NCBI RefSeq assembly: GCF_020382885.2
Contig: NC_058493.1
Span: 19,686,999-19,750,998, forward strand
From: Scatophagus argus
Taxonomy: Eukaryota; Chordata; Actinopteri; Scatophagidae
Direction: 5' to 3'
Length of the DNA: 64,000 nt
The translations under genes and the position numbers were made by a program. This document shows, piece after piece, positions 35,072 to 50,961 of the stretch. Within the stretch, counting starts at the first letter, position 1; the number at the start of each line of letters is the position of its first letter. The notes under the pieces were generated by a model, which saw only the letters and a program-made list of their open reading frames with translations, was not told where the DNA came from and ran no database searches.

Positions 35072-35780
35072 TGAGAGACAGCCCTTTTCGCTGTTGTGGA
35101 TATGTAGAAAAACATACAGCTATTCTGCTGGTGGGAAAATCCTGAATAATGAATTAACTTTGAACAATGTCTTCTTCTTCTTCTGACTTGCAAATAATGA
35201 CCAGTTGTCTTGAAAGTGAATTATGAAAAAGTTGGAGGTGATTGAACTGAAAGAACAACGAGCCGCATCTTCATTTATTGTCCACTAGATGTCACTCTAA
35301 TCAAAAGATTGAAGTGTCTTCAGACGGGAAGGCTGAGTGATACATTTGTGTTTGTGCTCTAAAACTGGAACTTCAAGGTTTAAAAGACAAAAAAAGTTCA
35401 TGTGCAACATGTTTTATTCCACTAATAAAGACATGGCCACCACAATGGAAACTGACATAGTTTTCCTCAACTGACAAATCAAAAATACATTATAAAATAC
35501 ATCCATCTAGAATGTTTTTGTGAGAGTTCCTGAGTTTTGGAGCAACTATCTTGAATATACTTGAACTTGTTGGCTTTTTTTGTAGTAATAAATGAAGCAA
35601 ATATAATACAATTGAAAAATCTCAACAGCAGTGTCTCTATCCAGAAATCATGACTCGGTTGCTCAAGGTAATCCATGGACCTTGTAGTGAACAGTTTCAT
35701 GTAGGAACACCTGTATCCACCGCAGTTTAAATGGTACACCAGTCTGATTGGTTTCTATGTAGAATGCATCAAATACCATA

Positions 35781-36110
35781 AGACAAGACAACTTTATTTG
35801 TACAGCCCATTTTTACAAGCAGTTTGTCTCAAAGGGCTTTACATAACATCATAGCAACATCCTCTGCCCTTAGACCCTCACATCGACTAAGGAAAAACTC
35901 CCAGAAGAAACCTTTAACAGGGAAAAACTGGGAAAAACCTCAGGGTGAGCAACAGAGTGATCCCTCACCCAGGACAGGCAGATGTGCAATGGATGTTGTA
36001 CAGGCAGGACAGCAGTTAACAAATGAAATATGGGATAGGTGGGGAATATTCAGTCAGGGGTGAGCTGATGGCGGCAGCTCCTGGTGGGCAGGCTGGATAG
36101 CAAACAGGGA
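35781..36110 (+). mobile_element. High-copy fish interspersed repeat, unclassified
   Basis: Contains word series I recognise from teleost repeats: ACAACTTTATTTGTACAG, CAAAGGGCTTTACATAAC, CTTAGACCCTCACATCG, AAAAACTCCCAGAAGAAACC and GATCCCTCACCCAGGACAGG. No open frame. Probably the remnant of a non-autonomous element; the class is not assigned. Confidence 0.65.
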
Positions 36111-39211
<3,101 letters not shown>

Positions 39212-40015
39212 GCGGACAGAAAGCTGCAAATGCTGCATTCACGTTCACGACCCTGCTTGAGTTAACACAACCACCAGTAACAATAGATCTTAGAATCAAG
39301 TTAACGTCCCAAACTGGTAGTTTTGGCTTTGTGTAGTTTCACTTTGTTGTGTTTTTGACACTCCCACCGCTCGGTGCAGTGCGGAATCAGCCAGTTTTTA
39401 ACTTTTCTGCCATTTTCTCCTCTTTTCTGCAAGAGGAGGACTTAGTCCAGGCTCAGACATACATCTCATTGGTCAGACCAAATCAGGCTACTCTTCTGAT
39501 GTGTCACTGTGATACGTCCTTCGCTGTGTTATTATTACTGTTTTATTAATGCCTCGTAACCTTTACGGCTTTCACAAAGAGCGTTTTGTTCTGAATTTAA
39601 ATAACATGAATGGTTACTCAGGGCGGCAGAAATGTTAAGAGCTGGTTTGTTCTGATCCTTCCTGAACTGTGCTCGCACTGTCATGTTACTGTAGAAAGCC
39701 TTGTGATGTTCTCAACACATTAACTAAGAAATATGTACTGTAAATAGTCTGGTGTTTGGTCTGTGATATGAGAAATGAATAAGGAAGATAATAGGTCGGT
39801 TCTTTGGTGTGATTATTATTATTATTATTATTGTTAATTTTCTTTTTTTTATGTTTAATTCAGTTATATTGACCACTCATAGAATATCACTGCTTTGAGG
39901 ATTACACATTGGGACTTTTTCACCGTGCTGTTGTTATGTGCCATCCCATGAGCTGATGCCATCGTTTGTTCTTTAGAGAAAAAGCTACCGCAAATAAAGT
40001 GCAAGATTCTAACAC
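39212..40015 (+). other. kctd12: kctd12 3'UTR
   Basis: Follows the TGA and includes an (ATT)n stretch near 39811-39831. It ends at a canonical AATAAA at 39993-39998 that is followed by GT-rich sequence. Confidence 0.55.
39993..39998 (+). terminator. kctd12: kctd12 poly(A) signal AATAAA
   Basis: Canonical hexamer about 780 bases after the kctd12 stop. It is the best candidate 3' end for this single-exon gene. Confidence 0.5.
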
Positions 40016-41849
40016 TATCTACCTCATTGTCCCCTTGAGTTCACTGTGTAAAGCTATTTATCTTTTTTCTTATATAGATCTATACTTATGCTTCTTCTGA
40101 CAGCGCAAACATTTTTATTTTCTTCTCAGACCACCAATGTCTCTGTGATTTTTCTGTAAATTGGCCAAAAAGAGAAATTTACACGATTTTACAAACATTT
40201 AATTTAGGTATTTTAAGAGTTAAATTCATCTAGCAGGGACTACCCTCATGCGATCAGCCACACTGACTTCATTCATGGACATTTCTACAAATGTGCACAT
40301 ATTGAAGATCAAATCCACCCGCCCTTCCCGAAAGCAGAATGACCTCGGTGGAACATAATGCCACCAAAAAGGTTTGATGAGAATTTGACCTGAATTAAGT
40401 CACATTACATTATCTTTAACATTAAATGTGACATTTATTACATTATTTTCAATTCAGAGGTTGCTGGATCAAGAAGAGAGCAATGATGAAATTAGCATTT
40501 GCCACATAAACCTGACACATACACTGCATCTGACACAATCTGCCATCAGGTCATCTGGTTGTTTGATTTTTTAAAGTATGACATCAGTCCTGGCACAAAA
40601 AGCATTAAAATGCACAGATGGTAGATTAGATTTTGTTTTCTTTGTTCAAGACTCTATTGCAATTTTGCTGAACTCCACATACATACATGATTAAAACCAG
40701 TTTAGGAGGAGCGACTCTTCACTGTCATTCCTCGCAAAGAAGGTTTTTCATATTCGAGTACATTATGTCAAACACTCTGGGTGTACATTTTAACTACCAT
40801 TTCAACTTCATTCAATTACTTCTCCTTTTACCCTAGGAGATTTTATGTCCAGTTCAAGTTAGCATTAAAATAAATGCCAACAAATTGTAGCCAGAACCAG
40901 AACTTGGTTGCCGATCTGGCTGAGCATAGCAGAGTGTCCTTCTCTGGAGCACAGAAGAGCTCTGTTATCTCCCCTTAGCAGGATGGGAAGAAGGAGGAGG
41001 GGGATCTCTCTTTGGCTGACAAGTACAGTAATCAAATGTCTGTTCCCTTCTGGGATCCTGGGGCACGAATCCAAGCTGTCCCAGGATAAATTCTAATGCA
41101 AAAAAGGCAGCTTTGTGTGGGCTGTGTTAGAGTGTGCTTGAATACAAATGTGCAAAATAAATAAATAAAGCACAAAATGAATCATTTTTTTGTCATATGT
41201 CCAGGAGCACTAAAGCTGCTAGTGTAAAATGCAATATGTTAAAGGGGATTTGTTCTCTAACTCTTTATATGAAATCAAAGTTACATGAAAACATACTAAA
41301 ACTAAGATATACACATACCTCCCACACATATTTCTGCTGCAAAGGAGCTTCATAAGAGTTTCAAAGACAGACGTGTCTGTGACTTTGTATCTGCTGTCAG
41401 CTGATGCTGCCATCTGGACAGGAAAAAGGAAGGATCGACCGCAGCTCTTCCTCTAGTGTCATCTCCAGAAACAGGACGTAGTGTTCACTGTCCTCAACAA
41501 AATCAGACATATTTGCCCACATGGTAGGTTTCACTTTGCATGTAATATAATGAGAATACGAAATGGATGAATGCTGTAAATTGCTCTCAAAGACAAGGGT
41601 GAACCCTCCAGTAACTTTTATCTTCTGAGACTGAGAGCTTCTGCAAGACACATAAAACTCTTAATTCAATTTAAATTTCCTTTAATAGTTCCTCTGAGGC
41701 GATGTTGACTTTCTCTGCCAAGCAGCTATTTCTAACACATACTCTCTCTCTCTGTGTGTATGTGTGGTTAAGTGTTTCCCTGGTGATAAAACACCTCTAA
41801 AATATATTTCACTGGATGCATGTTGTTTATTTTCTTGTACAAAATCTCT

Positions 41850-41853
<4 letters not shown>

Positions 41854-41889
<36 letters not shown>
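41854..41889. repeat. (CA)n microsatellite
   Basis: About 18 perfect CA units. Confidence 0.95.
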
Positions 41890-41892
<3 letters not shown>

Positions 41893-43260
41893 CGCAGGAG
41901 GCAGACAGATAAAGAGAGCCAAATTGGCCAATTTGCAGAGTCCAAGATAACACAGACATGCTGGCTCCATATCAGCCTCTATGTGCTAAATCTTTCACAC
42001 TTTCTCTCACAGTCTCTGCCTCTAGCTCACTGTGACCTGCATGTCTTTAATATATTCATTTTTTTTTATTCTGTCTCTAGCTCTTATGATACACACACAT
42101 CATACTGTTTGCATAGAGAAAAACACATGAATAATTAAACCAAACTGTGTTGTTATTTGTCAGATGTGAGAGCAGAAAATAAAACATGATGGCCCTTAGC
42201 TATGTGAGAACTTTCTCCCTCCATTTCCATGTTATGTGAAATGTTCTTTTAACATTAAAGCCCCTTCACTTCTAGTAATGACAGCAGTAGCTGTTCCATT
42301 TGCATTTATCAGTGCTAAGTACTGCATAATTTCTTTTGTAAGTAGGCATACATAAGTGTAAGCACCATTTACAAGTGTCAGGTTTGTTTATTATTTTATG
42401 GTACAATTTTGGAGTGCAGAAAGATATATTGTTATATATTAATACATGATGTGATTTAATTCCTATTTTGAATTTTGTGAATATCTGTTGTCCTGTAGCC
42501 ATGTGACAAGTGGACAGGAAGTGGAACTTTATTGGAAAAGCTGCTGTTAATAAAGTGGTGACGGTGGTGCGACATGGTTGTTTTTCCGCTGGTGTTGCCA
42601 CCGACTCAACGCGTAAGGCAGTCTCATGTTGTCATTGAAAGTGGTTATACTTAGAAATAAGTTGAAATAAGAACCATGCAGACTGACTGTTGCCACTATA
42701 ATAAGCTTAGGATGAGCATGGAAAATGGGCCCTTCTGAGAAGTAATTCAGTATTCTGATTGTTGGTTTAATGATAATAAACAGACTGAAAGCCTCATAAA
42801 TGTCATACAAAGAAGTGATGCTCATGATGTTTTCAGAAATGTCAGACTATAGACTCAGTGTGTCTCTGACAAACACTGGTGCCACCAATGAAATCACCAC
42901 AAAGCTTATTTTGTAATGGAGAACTAGTGAGCCAACTGCAGAACATTTCACAATCCTTGAGTCGCCTTTCTTAAAAAAGCAGTAGGTCTTTAACAGACAG
43001 ACATGAATTGTTAACACTCCAAAGCTGTCTTAATTTCCACATATTATTTATTAATAATTGTCGGTGTTATAAAACTTTCTGGACCACAAATGCATCTATC
43101 ACATGGAAGATAAAATCAAACAAAAAAAGTATCTTTTAAGGAAAAAATAAATCAGTATTTTGGGAAATGTGCTAAATTCAATTCTAAACACAGCAATGTT
43201 ATCTCATGACACTTTTCAGACAGACATTGATGTGTAGCAACTGCAGAGTACTGGAAAGAT

Positions 43261-43287
43261 AAATATATATATATATATATATATATT
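43261..43287. repeat. (TA)n microsatellite
   Basis: About 13 TA units. Confidence 0.9.
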
Positions 43288-43614
43288 AACAGTGATAATA
43301 ATCATAGCAGTAATAATACTAATAATGCAGAAATATGACTAAGTAGTAATGACAGAAGCCCCGGCAGAACCACAATAGGAAGTCCAAACATGATTCATGG
43401 AAACCTGCAAGCTCAGAAAGCACAAATACTCTGGTTAGTGACATGCATTACTGGGACCTGAACGTGTACTGAAGGAGAGTTAGAGGAGGAGAGAGAAGCT
43501 CAGTGCATCATGGGAGATCCTTCAGCAGTCTAAGCCTTCAACAGCATAGCTAGGGGCCAGCCCTAAGTGTAAGCAAAGGTAATGCCTTCCAGGGTAGCTA
43601 TATTGTTAGATAAT

Positions 43615-44215
43615 TTGTTCCTAAGATGTTTAGGGCCCGTAACAATAATTTCAGTTTTGTCTGTATTTAGAAGTGAAAAATTGCAGGTCATTCAGGTTTC
43701 TATGTCTTTAAGACATACGTCATAGTTTAGTTAGCTGATTTGTTTCATCTGGTTTCATTGATCAGTATAATTGCCTGTCATTCATCTTATAAGTATAGTT
43801 GTGTATCATCTGCATAACAAATGTAAATGTATGTAGTGTTTCCTGATAATATCACAAATGGACAGCATACATAAGGTGAACAAAACTGGTCCAAGCACAG
43901 AACCTTGGGGACCCTTAAAACAGCTTAATGCAGTTCCTGTAATGCCAAATGAGTGTTTCAGTCTGTGTAAAAGCATATAATGGTCAGTGGTGTCAAATGC
44001 AGCACTAAGGTCTATCAATACGACAACAGAGACGAGACCCTTGTCTGATGCAAGAAGGTCATTTGCGACTTTGACCAGTGTCATCTCTGTGCTATGATGA
44101 GCTCTGAAACCAGACTGGAAATCCTCAAATAAACTATTATTATTTAGGAAGTCACACAGTTGATTAGCAACTGCTTTCTCAAGGATCTTACTGGCCCTCT
44201 TGCAGGTCAGCTTAG
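43615..44215 (-). mobile_element. L2-type LINE reverse transcriptase fragment
   Basis: Read on the minus strand, pieces of a non-LTR retrotransposon reverse transcriptase follow in order: ILEKAVANQLCDFL, FEDFQSGFRAHHSTE, KGLVSVVVLIDLSAAFDT with HYMLLHRLKHSFGI, then PQGSVLGPVLFTLCML, and finally LLNTDKTEIIVTGPK. The segment between the AL-x-CF and PQGSV motifs is deleted, and the catalytic YADD box has decayed (HLLCR in its place). A dead, 5'- and 3'-truncated copy. The word order fits L2-like elements of fish; no functional ORF remains (longest 92 codons, 43806-44084). Confidence 0.85.
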
Positions 44216-44640
44216 CTTAGCACACAAACATGGAAACAGGGGAAAAACAGTTAGTCTCGCTCTATCTGAAGGGATCAAAATGTGCCTACCCACACCTCTG
44301 AAGGTCTGAATGTACTGCCAAACAAACATATAAACTGACACACAGCTGTAGAAACTGGAGTCTGCACAGAGCCTACTTGGACTCACTCTGATGATGCACT
44401 TGGGGATGCAGAAAGTGTAATTTCAGCTCAAAGCTTGCTGATGACATAAATAAAAGTACAACTTCATGTCTTTACACTTTTCATGTCTTTAAATTTTCAT
44501 ATAGGAAAAACAAATGAGATATAACCTGTTTATTATTAAATTATCTAAGCTAACCGTCTGCTGGCCTTAGCTTCAGATTAACTGTGCAGAAGTATCACTC
44601 TTCTCATTTCGCCTCATTCTTCTCGAAGGATGAGCTCCTT
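44206..44640 (+). mobile_element. Degraded fish interspersed repeat (AGCTTAGC type)
   Basis: Contains AGCTTAGCACACAAACATGG, a GGGGAAAAACAG-TTAGTCTCGCTCT series, GATATAACCTGTTTATTATT and GCTAACCGTCTGCTGGCC. These fall in the order of a familiar high-copy non-coding repeat of percomorph fish. It abuts the LINE fragment on its 5' side. Class uncertain, probably a non-autonomous DNA element. Confidence 0.5.
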
Positions 44641-46439
44641 TGGAGGAACAATTATTGATCCAAATGTGAAGAAAAGATCTAAACACAACAGATAAACTGA
44701 TTGAGTCATATTTAATCTATGACTCAAACACAAAAAGAATTCAAGTTGACCCTTTAAATATCTGGTGAAGCACTCCAATAGCAGAACAAACCAGAGCTCT
44801 TCAGTTGAACTTTCCCCTGTTCTAAATCTTTTGATCATATCCCATGGCCCTCATTAATCTGCTGAGTTCGCTCAGTTGCTGTTAAAATATGAAGACTTTC
44901 CATGATTCTAAGCACCTCTAGGACTTCTCATCGACGTTTACTTAAAAGTTGACCTCAACATTTTATTCTTGACCTCAGAGAAAAGCAGCTGAGAAAAATG
45001 TCTTGAGGTCCAGTTAGGTACTTATCCAGGAGTTTTTTCATAGCTCTTTATCATTTGAGCAAATACTTCAGTACACCCTGAGAAGTTTTGCCAGCCATTG
45101 CTGCTAATGAGAAGTGCACATATTGTAAAAGACCATCAAGGGCTTACTTCACCGCACACTCAGACAGTTAGTGTTTGCTAACTACCTGAACACATAGTTA
45201 ACCCGGTTAAGTGTTTCTGTTTCCAAGCAGGGAGACCATAAAGGCTCCATATGTTAGCTGAATCATTAACAGTTCTCAGAATTGTGTTCAACTGAAAAAA
45301 TGTCTCATCAGAGTGAATAAGATATTTTAAAGGTCTTTTCAGTTTCTCTAATCTCCACCAGCATGTTCACGAGAAAACAAACATTCTCTTTCACAAATCA
45401 TTCCCTGAAGCAGCAGTCTGACACAGTCACTAAAGTCTAAAACCACAATGCATCATTTTCAAGACCGGCTGTGTTTTTGAATGGTGACACTCTTATAGCA
45501 ATTTGATTCAGATATATTTAGCATCATTCAGTTTTACAATCTGACAGTGCTGTTATTGTTATAATGAGTGGTGGCTTTATTTGACCTTATTTCATGTTCT
45601 TTTACAACAAGTGGTACATTGAGTTGTGCGTACCTCTTTGTGTCTGAGTACAGTATGAACTTCAATCACAGAGCTTAAGGAAGGAAATGAAAGCAATAAT
45701 GTATTCTAATCCTAGGAGTCTGTTAGGGGCAGCATGAAATAAGACTGTTTCATCTGATGAAAGCAAAGTCCCGGCAATAAGACAAGATGAACAAACCTGC
45801 ACACAACCAGCTTTTGTTCATCAGTTTTTCCTGTTTCTTATGGTTAAACAGCAAAACAAAAGTAAAAAATACAGCATTGCATTATTCAAGGAATTGATAC
45901 ATATGATACTGCATGCAGAAGCATTAACAATTGTGTTGTCACTGTGGAAAAATAACCAGAACTGCTTTTTTTTCCTTGTGAGACCGCAACTGACTTTTAT
46001 TAAGGACAGTTTGTGTTTTCACAACCAGCTGTGTGCAAGGGGCAGTTAGAAACACATGCAATTAATTTTTGTCTTAACTTGATTTAATATATTTAGAGCA
46101 AAATCGAAGAAAACGTTTGGAGTACAATGTTGTTTTTGGGTTATTGTTTAGATATGCAACAATGTCCTTAATAAAGAGGAATCAAGTCACACATATGAAT
46201 GTTTGAATCTACAGTAAACAGTTAATTTGCAGTTTTATTTTATTATCTGCACATTTATTTTCCTCTTTGCACTTAAAATGCGTTGAAGGCATATGTCATC
46301 CAACAAAAGGATGGTATGCTATGGCCTCGGAGAGATTGATTAAAACCTGTATCAGTGACGATGTTATCTGTCTCCCTCAACAACTCATCCTCAGTGCTTC
46401 TGACCGTAATGCTCTCTCCTCTTCCCTGTCTGTTGCGTG

Positions 46440-46740
46440 TAGTATTGTTGGGCAGAGGGAGGGTGTAAATGTCGCCAGTCTCAGCTGAGCTGCTCTCAGC
46501 GCCCAGCAGCAGACCGGAGATTGGTGCAGCTCCCAGTGACAGAGCTGAGCCTTGCACTGTGCCGGTAAACTAAAAGGTAAAAGGCTGCCAGCATCAATCA
46601 ATTGCAGGGAACAGAGAGGGAAAGAGGGAGCATCCTCCTCCCCTGCTGTGGCTGCAGCGAGCTTCCTTTCACGAGAAGAGCAACTCCCCTTGTGCCCTCC
46701 CTCCCTCTCAGGGCTGTCTGAAAGGGCAAGATGAGGAGGA
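46440..46740. other. GC-richer block, possible regulatory DNA
   Basis: Richer in G+C and CpG than its surroundings and free of obvious repeats. The 124-codon ORF on the minus strand (46377-46751) has no domain and rides on the composition. It could be an enhancer or the promoter of a noncoding RNA. Nothing decides. Confidence 0.25.
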
Positions 46741-46969
46741 AGCTGATTCAAAGTTGATGTTTGACTGTTACTAACGTCACCTTAATTTGAGCTGTAATGC
46801 TATTTCATGTACAGTAAGACATTGTATTTTTTTGTCCTTTGTGTAATGATTCAACAAAACAGTATTTGTTATCTGTAACTGACACCGGAAGAAGTATCAC
46901 CTTTACACTGTCATCTTACAAATTTACACATCTCTGTGCATTCACGGCTAATCACTATGACAGTTCAAC

Positions 46970-47282
46970 AGTATTTCAATGACGATCAGATGGATTGCTG
47001 CAGGATGAATCCCTATGGCCTTGCTGATCCTGACTTTGTCGACATTTGTAGTTTTTGAGTGTTATATCTCTGCAACTATTGGCTGGATTTTCACAAAGTG
47101 AAGAAACAACATTCATTTGCCCCTGGCCCAGTTTGCCCCTGCAAATTGGTAAATGTTAGCATACTAACACACAAAACTAAGGTGTGATCACAGTGAATAT
47201 TATACCTGATAAATATCAGCATGGCATTGTCATTGTGACCATGTTAGTTATGTTGTATGCCAACAAGCCTTCTATATAATGT
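46970..47282 (+). mobile_element. Degraded high-copy fish repeat
   Basis: Carries the word series GATGGATTGCTGCAGGATGA, TGACTTTGTCGACATTTG, TCTGCAACTATTGGCTGGAT, AAATGTTAGCATACTAACAC, TTATACCTGATAAATATCAGC and GGCATTGTCATTGTGACCAT. It resembles a common non-coding interspersed repeat of percomorph genomes, here much diverged. Its last 22 bases recur in the lmo7 3'UTR. Confidence 0.6.
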
Positions 47283-49752
47283 TGCGTTTTTATATTATGT
47301 ATAAAAAGTGCTGCCTACACAGGCCCCCCATTGAGGTGCCAGACTACACAGTCTTGTTAGATGTATTAGCTTCAAAAGGTGCTAACTGAACAGCCGCTGA
47401 GACAGTGTTAATGTCATTAAGAGGCTTCAAGGAAAAGTTATCTCTCCTTATGTGTTCACCTTGTTAAGTCCTGAAACATGACCCAAAGCATCACAAGTCA
47501 TGATTACAGGGTTGTAAAACCAGATTCCAGGTCGTGTCGCCTGCCTTATCTCTGTTGAGCTGGATGTGTGTGTCACTCTGTCTGTCTGTTTGGGCTCTGG
47601 TTAATGTTATGGCAGGGATGTTCCACTGTGAGGACGCTGGCCAGATATCTATGAGGTACAGACACACCTGCCTTCTCCTCACTGCATCCTGTGTCATCCA
47701 AATAGATATTTTACATAGTGCAATGTTAACAGCTGATCGACAGACAATTGAATTTGAAACCATTTTCTCGTCATGTTTTCCTGTTTGATACTCTGTACAG
47801 CATGTTGGTTCATGGAAGCTGTTTGTCAGCATTTTAACGCCAAGCTGATGCTCAAACCGCATGTTGTATTATTAGAAATCTCAAAAACAGTAGTTTTTGA
47901 ATTGTAAAACTTCACAGAAATCTTTCAGACAAGAGCTCTTATTTGTAGAAAACCACTGAGAGGAAGTCACTTTCCTGAAACCTTGCACAAAAATAACCGT
48001 CAAGACAAAGTCTTACATTTGCAAAGACAAAAAAGATCATGACAGAGCTAGGAGCCACTGAACTTTTCACTGGTGAGTTTTGCATGAAGCAAACAGGAAA
48101 AACAGTTTTAAAATAGTACCACAAACAGGAGCTTTAGGGCATCCCCAACTTTCTCTCAGGGAAAAAAAAAATACTTGACATTTCCTATACACAAAGGAAA
48201 AAATGGGAGCCTTAAAAATTCCTTAGATTCTGACAGAGACCAAGGTCATGATTTTCCACTTGGCTGCTCACAATCATGTCTTAAACAAGAAAAACAGCAG
48301 CGGCAGCTTTTTGAAAATGTCCTGGTAATTCTCAGGACAGAGCTCTCCCATCTTGAGTCTCATGGTTGCTTATTCCCATTTACAAATGTCAGTTTGACCT
48401 CTCTCTGTAGAGGGCCAAACATATAAATCAGCATTATTCAACAGTTGTCCATTTGTTTACAGTCCAGATGTTTTTTAAAAAACACATATTAAGATGACAG
48501 ATCTGAGTGTAACCTTTCATTAAGCCCCGCAGATTAGGTTTTGCTCATTTCTAAGATTGAACAGCAATTTAACATTAAATCCCTGGTAGTTTTAAAAGGG
48601 AATATTGTACAAGTTACTAAACTGTGTTCAACTATAGTTTGGACTGACTCAAAAAAAGTTTACATTTTGATGCACAAACAGTAGCCTGCAAAAGGGTTAA
48701 ATCTCATTGGTGGAGTGACAGCGTTCAGCTGTTATTGAGGGGAATCGGGTACATCTTTCAACTCTTAAGTTTTAACTCTACATGTGTGGCCTGCTTGACC
48801 CTCCGCTGTTTCCGGCTCTCTGTAGATGTGGTATGTAAATGGATTAGGCTTGAGTCACAAGAGTCATTCCAAACCGATGGACCCTGTCAGAAACTGAAAA
48901 ATATTCATTTACTTGTGCCTTTAGGGAACTGAACTGTCCCTTCCAAACGATCAGGTCACAGATAACATCCATCAGGCCAATAGTGCTGGATGACAACTAT
49001 TTCATATCTCAGTAACAAAGATTGCAAGGCTTTTTGTAACTTTTCCCTCCTCAACTCAGATCATTGTCATTGATCTGAGCTGAAAGGTGGCATAAAGACA
49101 AAAAGTGACTGTTCATAGTCTCTGAGGACATGATGCTTCCCCATTTACAGGGCCAGAGAACAGGAAACTTTCTGTTCCCTTTTGTCGGGTTGACTTTGCT
49201 TTGCCGGTTTCACATAAAAGGTCAGTCCACTCAATTAGCACAAATATGGTTTGTTTACTCCTCACATAATGGAGTTGAATGATATTTTATTTATGCTCCA
49301 CAAAGCATTTAAAATACTTGGTGTAATTGGGAATTGATGTAACATGCAGAAACAGAGAAATAATACTGTTTGCAGTAGCAACTAGTGTTTATAAAAAGTT
49401 TTACAAGCAGGTGTTATGAAACGCAGAAAGAGATTCTTTATACTTAGAAGGGAAAACAACACTGTGTCTTCAGTGGTTTATAAAAATAGATCTTCTTCTT
49501 TCCACTGGTTGGTGGAACCGTAATGGTTTCCAAAAATGGACTTTAAAGCAGTTAGCTCTGGACTGTCTTCACAAGACATTTCATACAAGAATCGCAGAAC
49601 AGATATTCCACGGTAATATCTCATGATAAAAGGCTCTTTGTTTAACCAAACACTACATCCCTGTAGTAGAGTCAGGATAAGAAGAGAGGAATCCTCTTAC
49701 AAAAAGACTAAAAAAGAAAAAGACTAAAAGTTTTCAAGCATTTCAAGGAAGT

Positions 49753-49782
<30 letters not shown>
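49753..49782. repeat. 30-base poly(G) tract
   Basis: An unbroken run of 30 G on the plus strand, just beyond the inferred 3' end of lmo7. It could form G-quadruplexes and is also a place where sequencing length is unreliable. Confidence 0.9.
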
Positions 49783-49783
<1 letters not shown>

Positions 49784-50359
49784 TCATGACAGAATTATAC
49801 CACTCCATTTTAATTTCAAACACATCTTTTAAACTTGCCAGATAATCATGAGAACATGTAAGTGCTGATTAACTTGGGAAGTTTAATTTTAGTTCCTCAC
49901 CAATATAACACACCACACCACAACAAGAATGAACAAGCACAGAATTTAATCTTTATTTCTGAGAACTGTTGATGCATTACACAGAAGAAATGTTGCTGCA
50001 ACACGCTGGAAGAAGAACTAAACGGTACTGTTGTCAGGGCAAGCAGGTTTGTTGACATTTAAAATAAATATTTCTTTTTTATGTCCAGCTTTTGACAGAA
50101 TGAAACACCTCATGTAAAATGTGAATGGATCCTTCTTACTAAATGCCATGCAGGAACATGTCTGTACTTTAGTTTCAGTGTTTTGAAATGCAAAAATGGT
50201 GTACACAACAGATTTGTCTTTTCTCATACAGGATGATCTCAAACAATTTGGGCATATTCAAATCATGACATTTTTACCTATAGCATGACACTGTCATTGT
50301 TTTACTATGAGACCAATAATGCCACCATGTGGTGCATAAATGAATAACAAACAACAAGC

Positions 50360-50938
50360 CTTCTATATAATGTCCAGTGCACTTTATTGTCAAAAATAAT
50401 TTCAGTTAAGATGTCGGTTTTCACGTGAGGAATAACTGCAATACCTAAACCATTAATTTATCCCAAAGTGCATCTGGTGAGATTACAATAGAACAGAAAG
50501 TGCTTCAATACAAGTAAAAATGTGCCTCCATATACGGGTTACATTAACAAGAAATATCTTATATCTTCAATGTACTATTGGACAAACATCAGCACATGAC
50601 AAATAGCAACACTAACATTAAAATAAAATCACTAATCAAATACTAATAATTTCCCAAATTACTTTATTTAATATATTAAATCTAAACTCTGAGTAACGAA
50701 TTATCATCAGACACAAAGACAGACAACCTAAGTACCAAAATAACCATATTTGATTAAAAAACAACCATTGAGAGTCTACTATGACTGTACATCACATAGA
50801 GTTTACAGTTTAATCAACAGTCAGACACAATGGCCTTGCTGTGTGGACGATGTTTCCACTGGTATTCATAGGTTGATACAACAGGACTTCCCCAGTCATT
50901 CAGCTGCTTACTATGTAACCTGGAATACAGCATGCTGG
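50360..50938 (-). other. lmo7: lmo7 3'UTR
   Basis: From the stop at 50939-50941 leftward to an AATAAA (minus strand, 50383-50388) followed by T/GT-rich DNA. About 570 bases. A further hexamer near 49950 would give a longer form. Confidence 0.5.
50383..50388 (-). terminator. lmo7: lmo7 poly(A) signal AATAAA
   Basis: Canonical hexamer on the minus strand. GGCTTGTTGTTTGTT follows within 30 bases as a GU-rich downstream element. Confidence 0.5.
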
Positions 50939-50961
50939 TCACATGGAGGGGGCACCAGTGG
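50939..50961 (-). CDS. lmo7: lmo7 terminal coding micro-exon
   Basis: Twenty-three coding bases including the stop. The LIM exon ends at the strong donor GTGAGT with one base (T) of a Ser codon left over. The acceptor ATATTTCAG at 50970-50962 is followed by CCACTGGTGCCCCCTCC and ATG TGA, giving STGAPSM and stop. This parallels the short Gly/Pro/Thr-Met tail after the LIM domain in the LMO7/LIMCH1 family. Reading past the donor instead would give a different short tail. Confidence 0.75.

Larger units (their letters stand above)
40016..43600. other. Intergenic DNA, no gene seen
   Basis: No exon recognised. Holds a (CA)n run at 41854-41889 and a (TA)n run at 43261-43287. ORFs crossing the CA run are low-complexity artefacts. 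Confidence 0.5.

Noticed and set aside
35271..35300. CTCF-like CCACTAGATGTCAC
   Set aside because: This word is common in dispersed fish repeats and lacks the supporting flanks, so it was not listed as a site.
41682..42138. ORFs on both strands across a CA microsatellite
   Set aside because: Low-complexity CVCVCV and THTHTH translation, no gene features.
46377..46751. 124-codon ORF on the minus strand
   Set aside because: No domain, no conserved motifs and no splice partners. Explained by local GC content.
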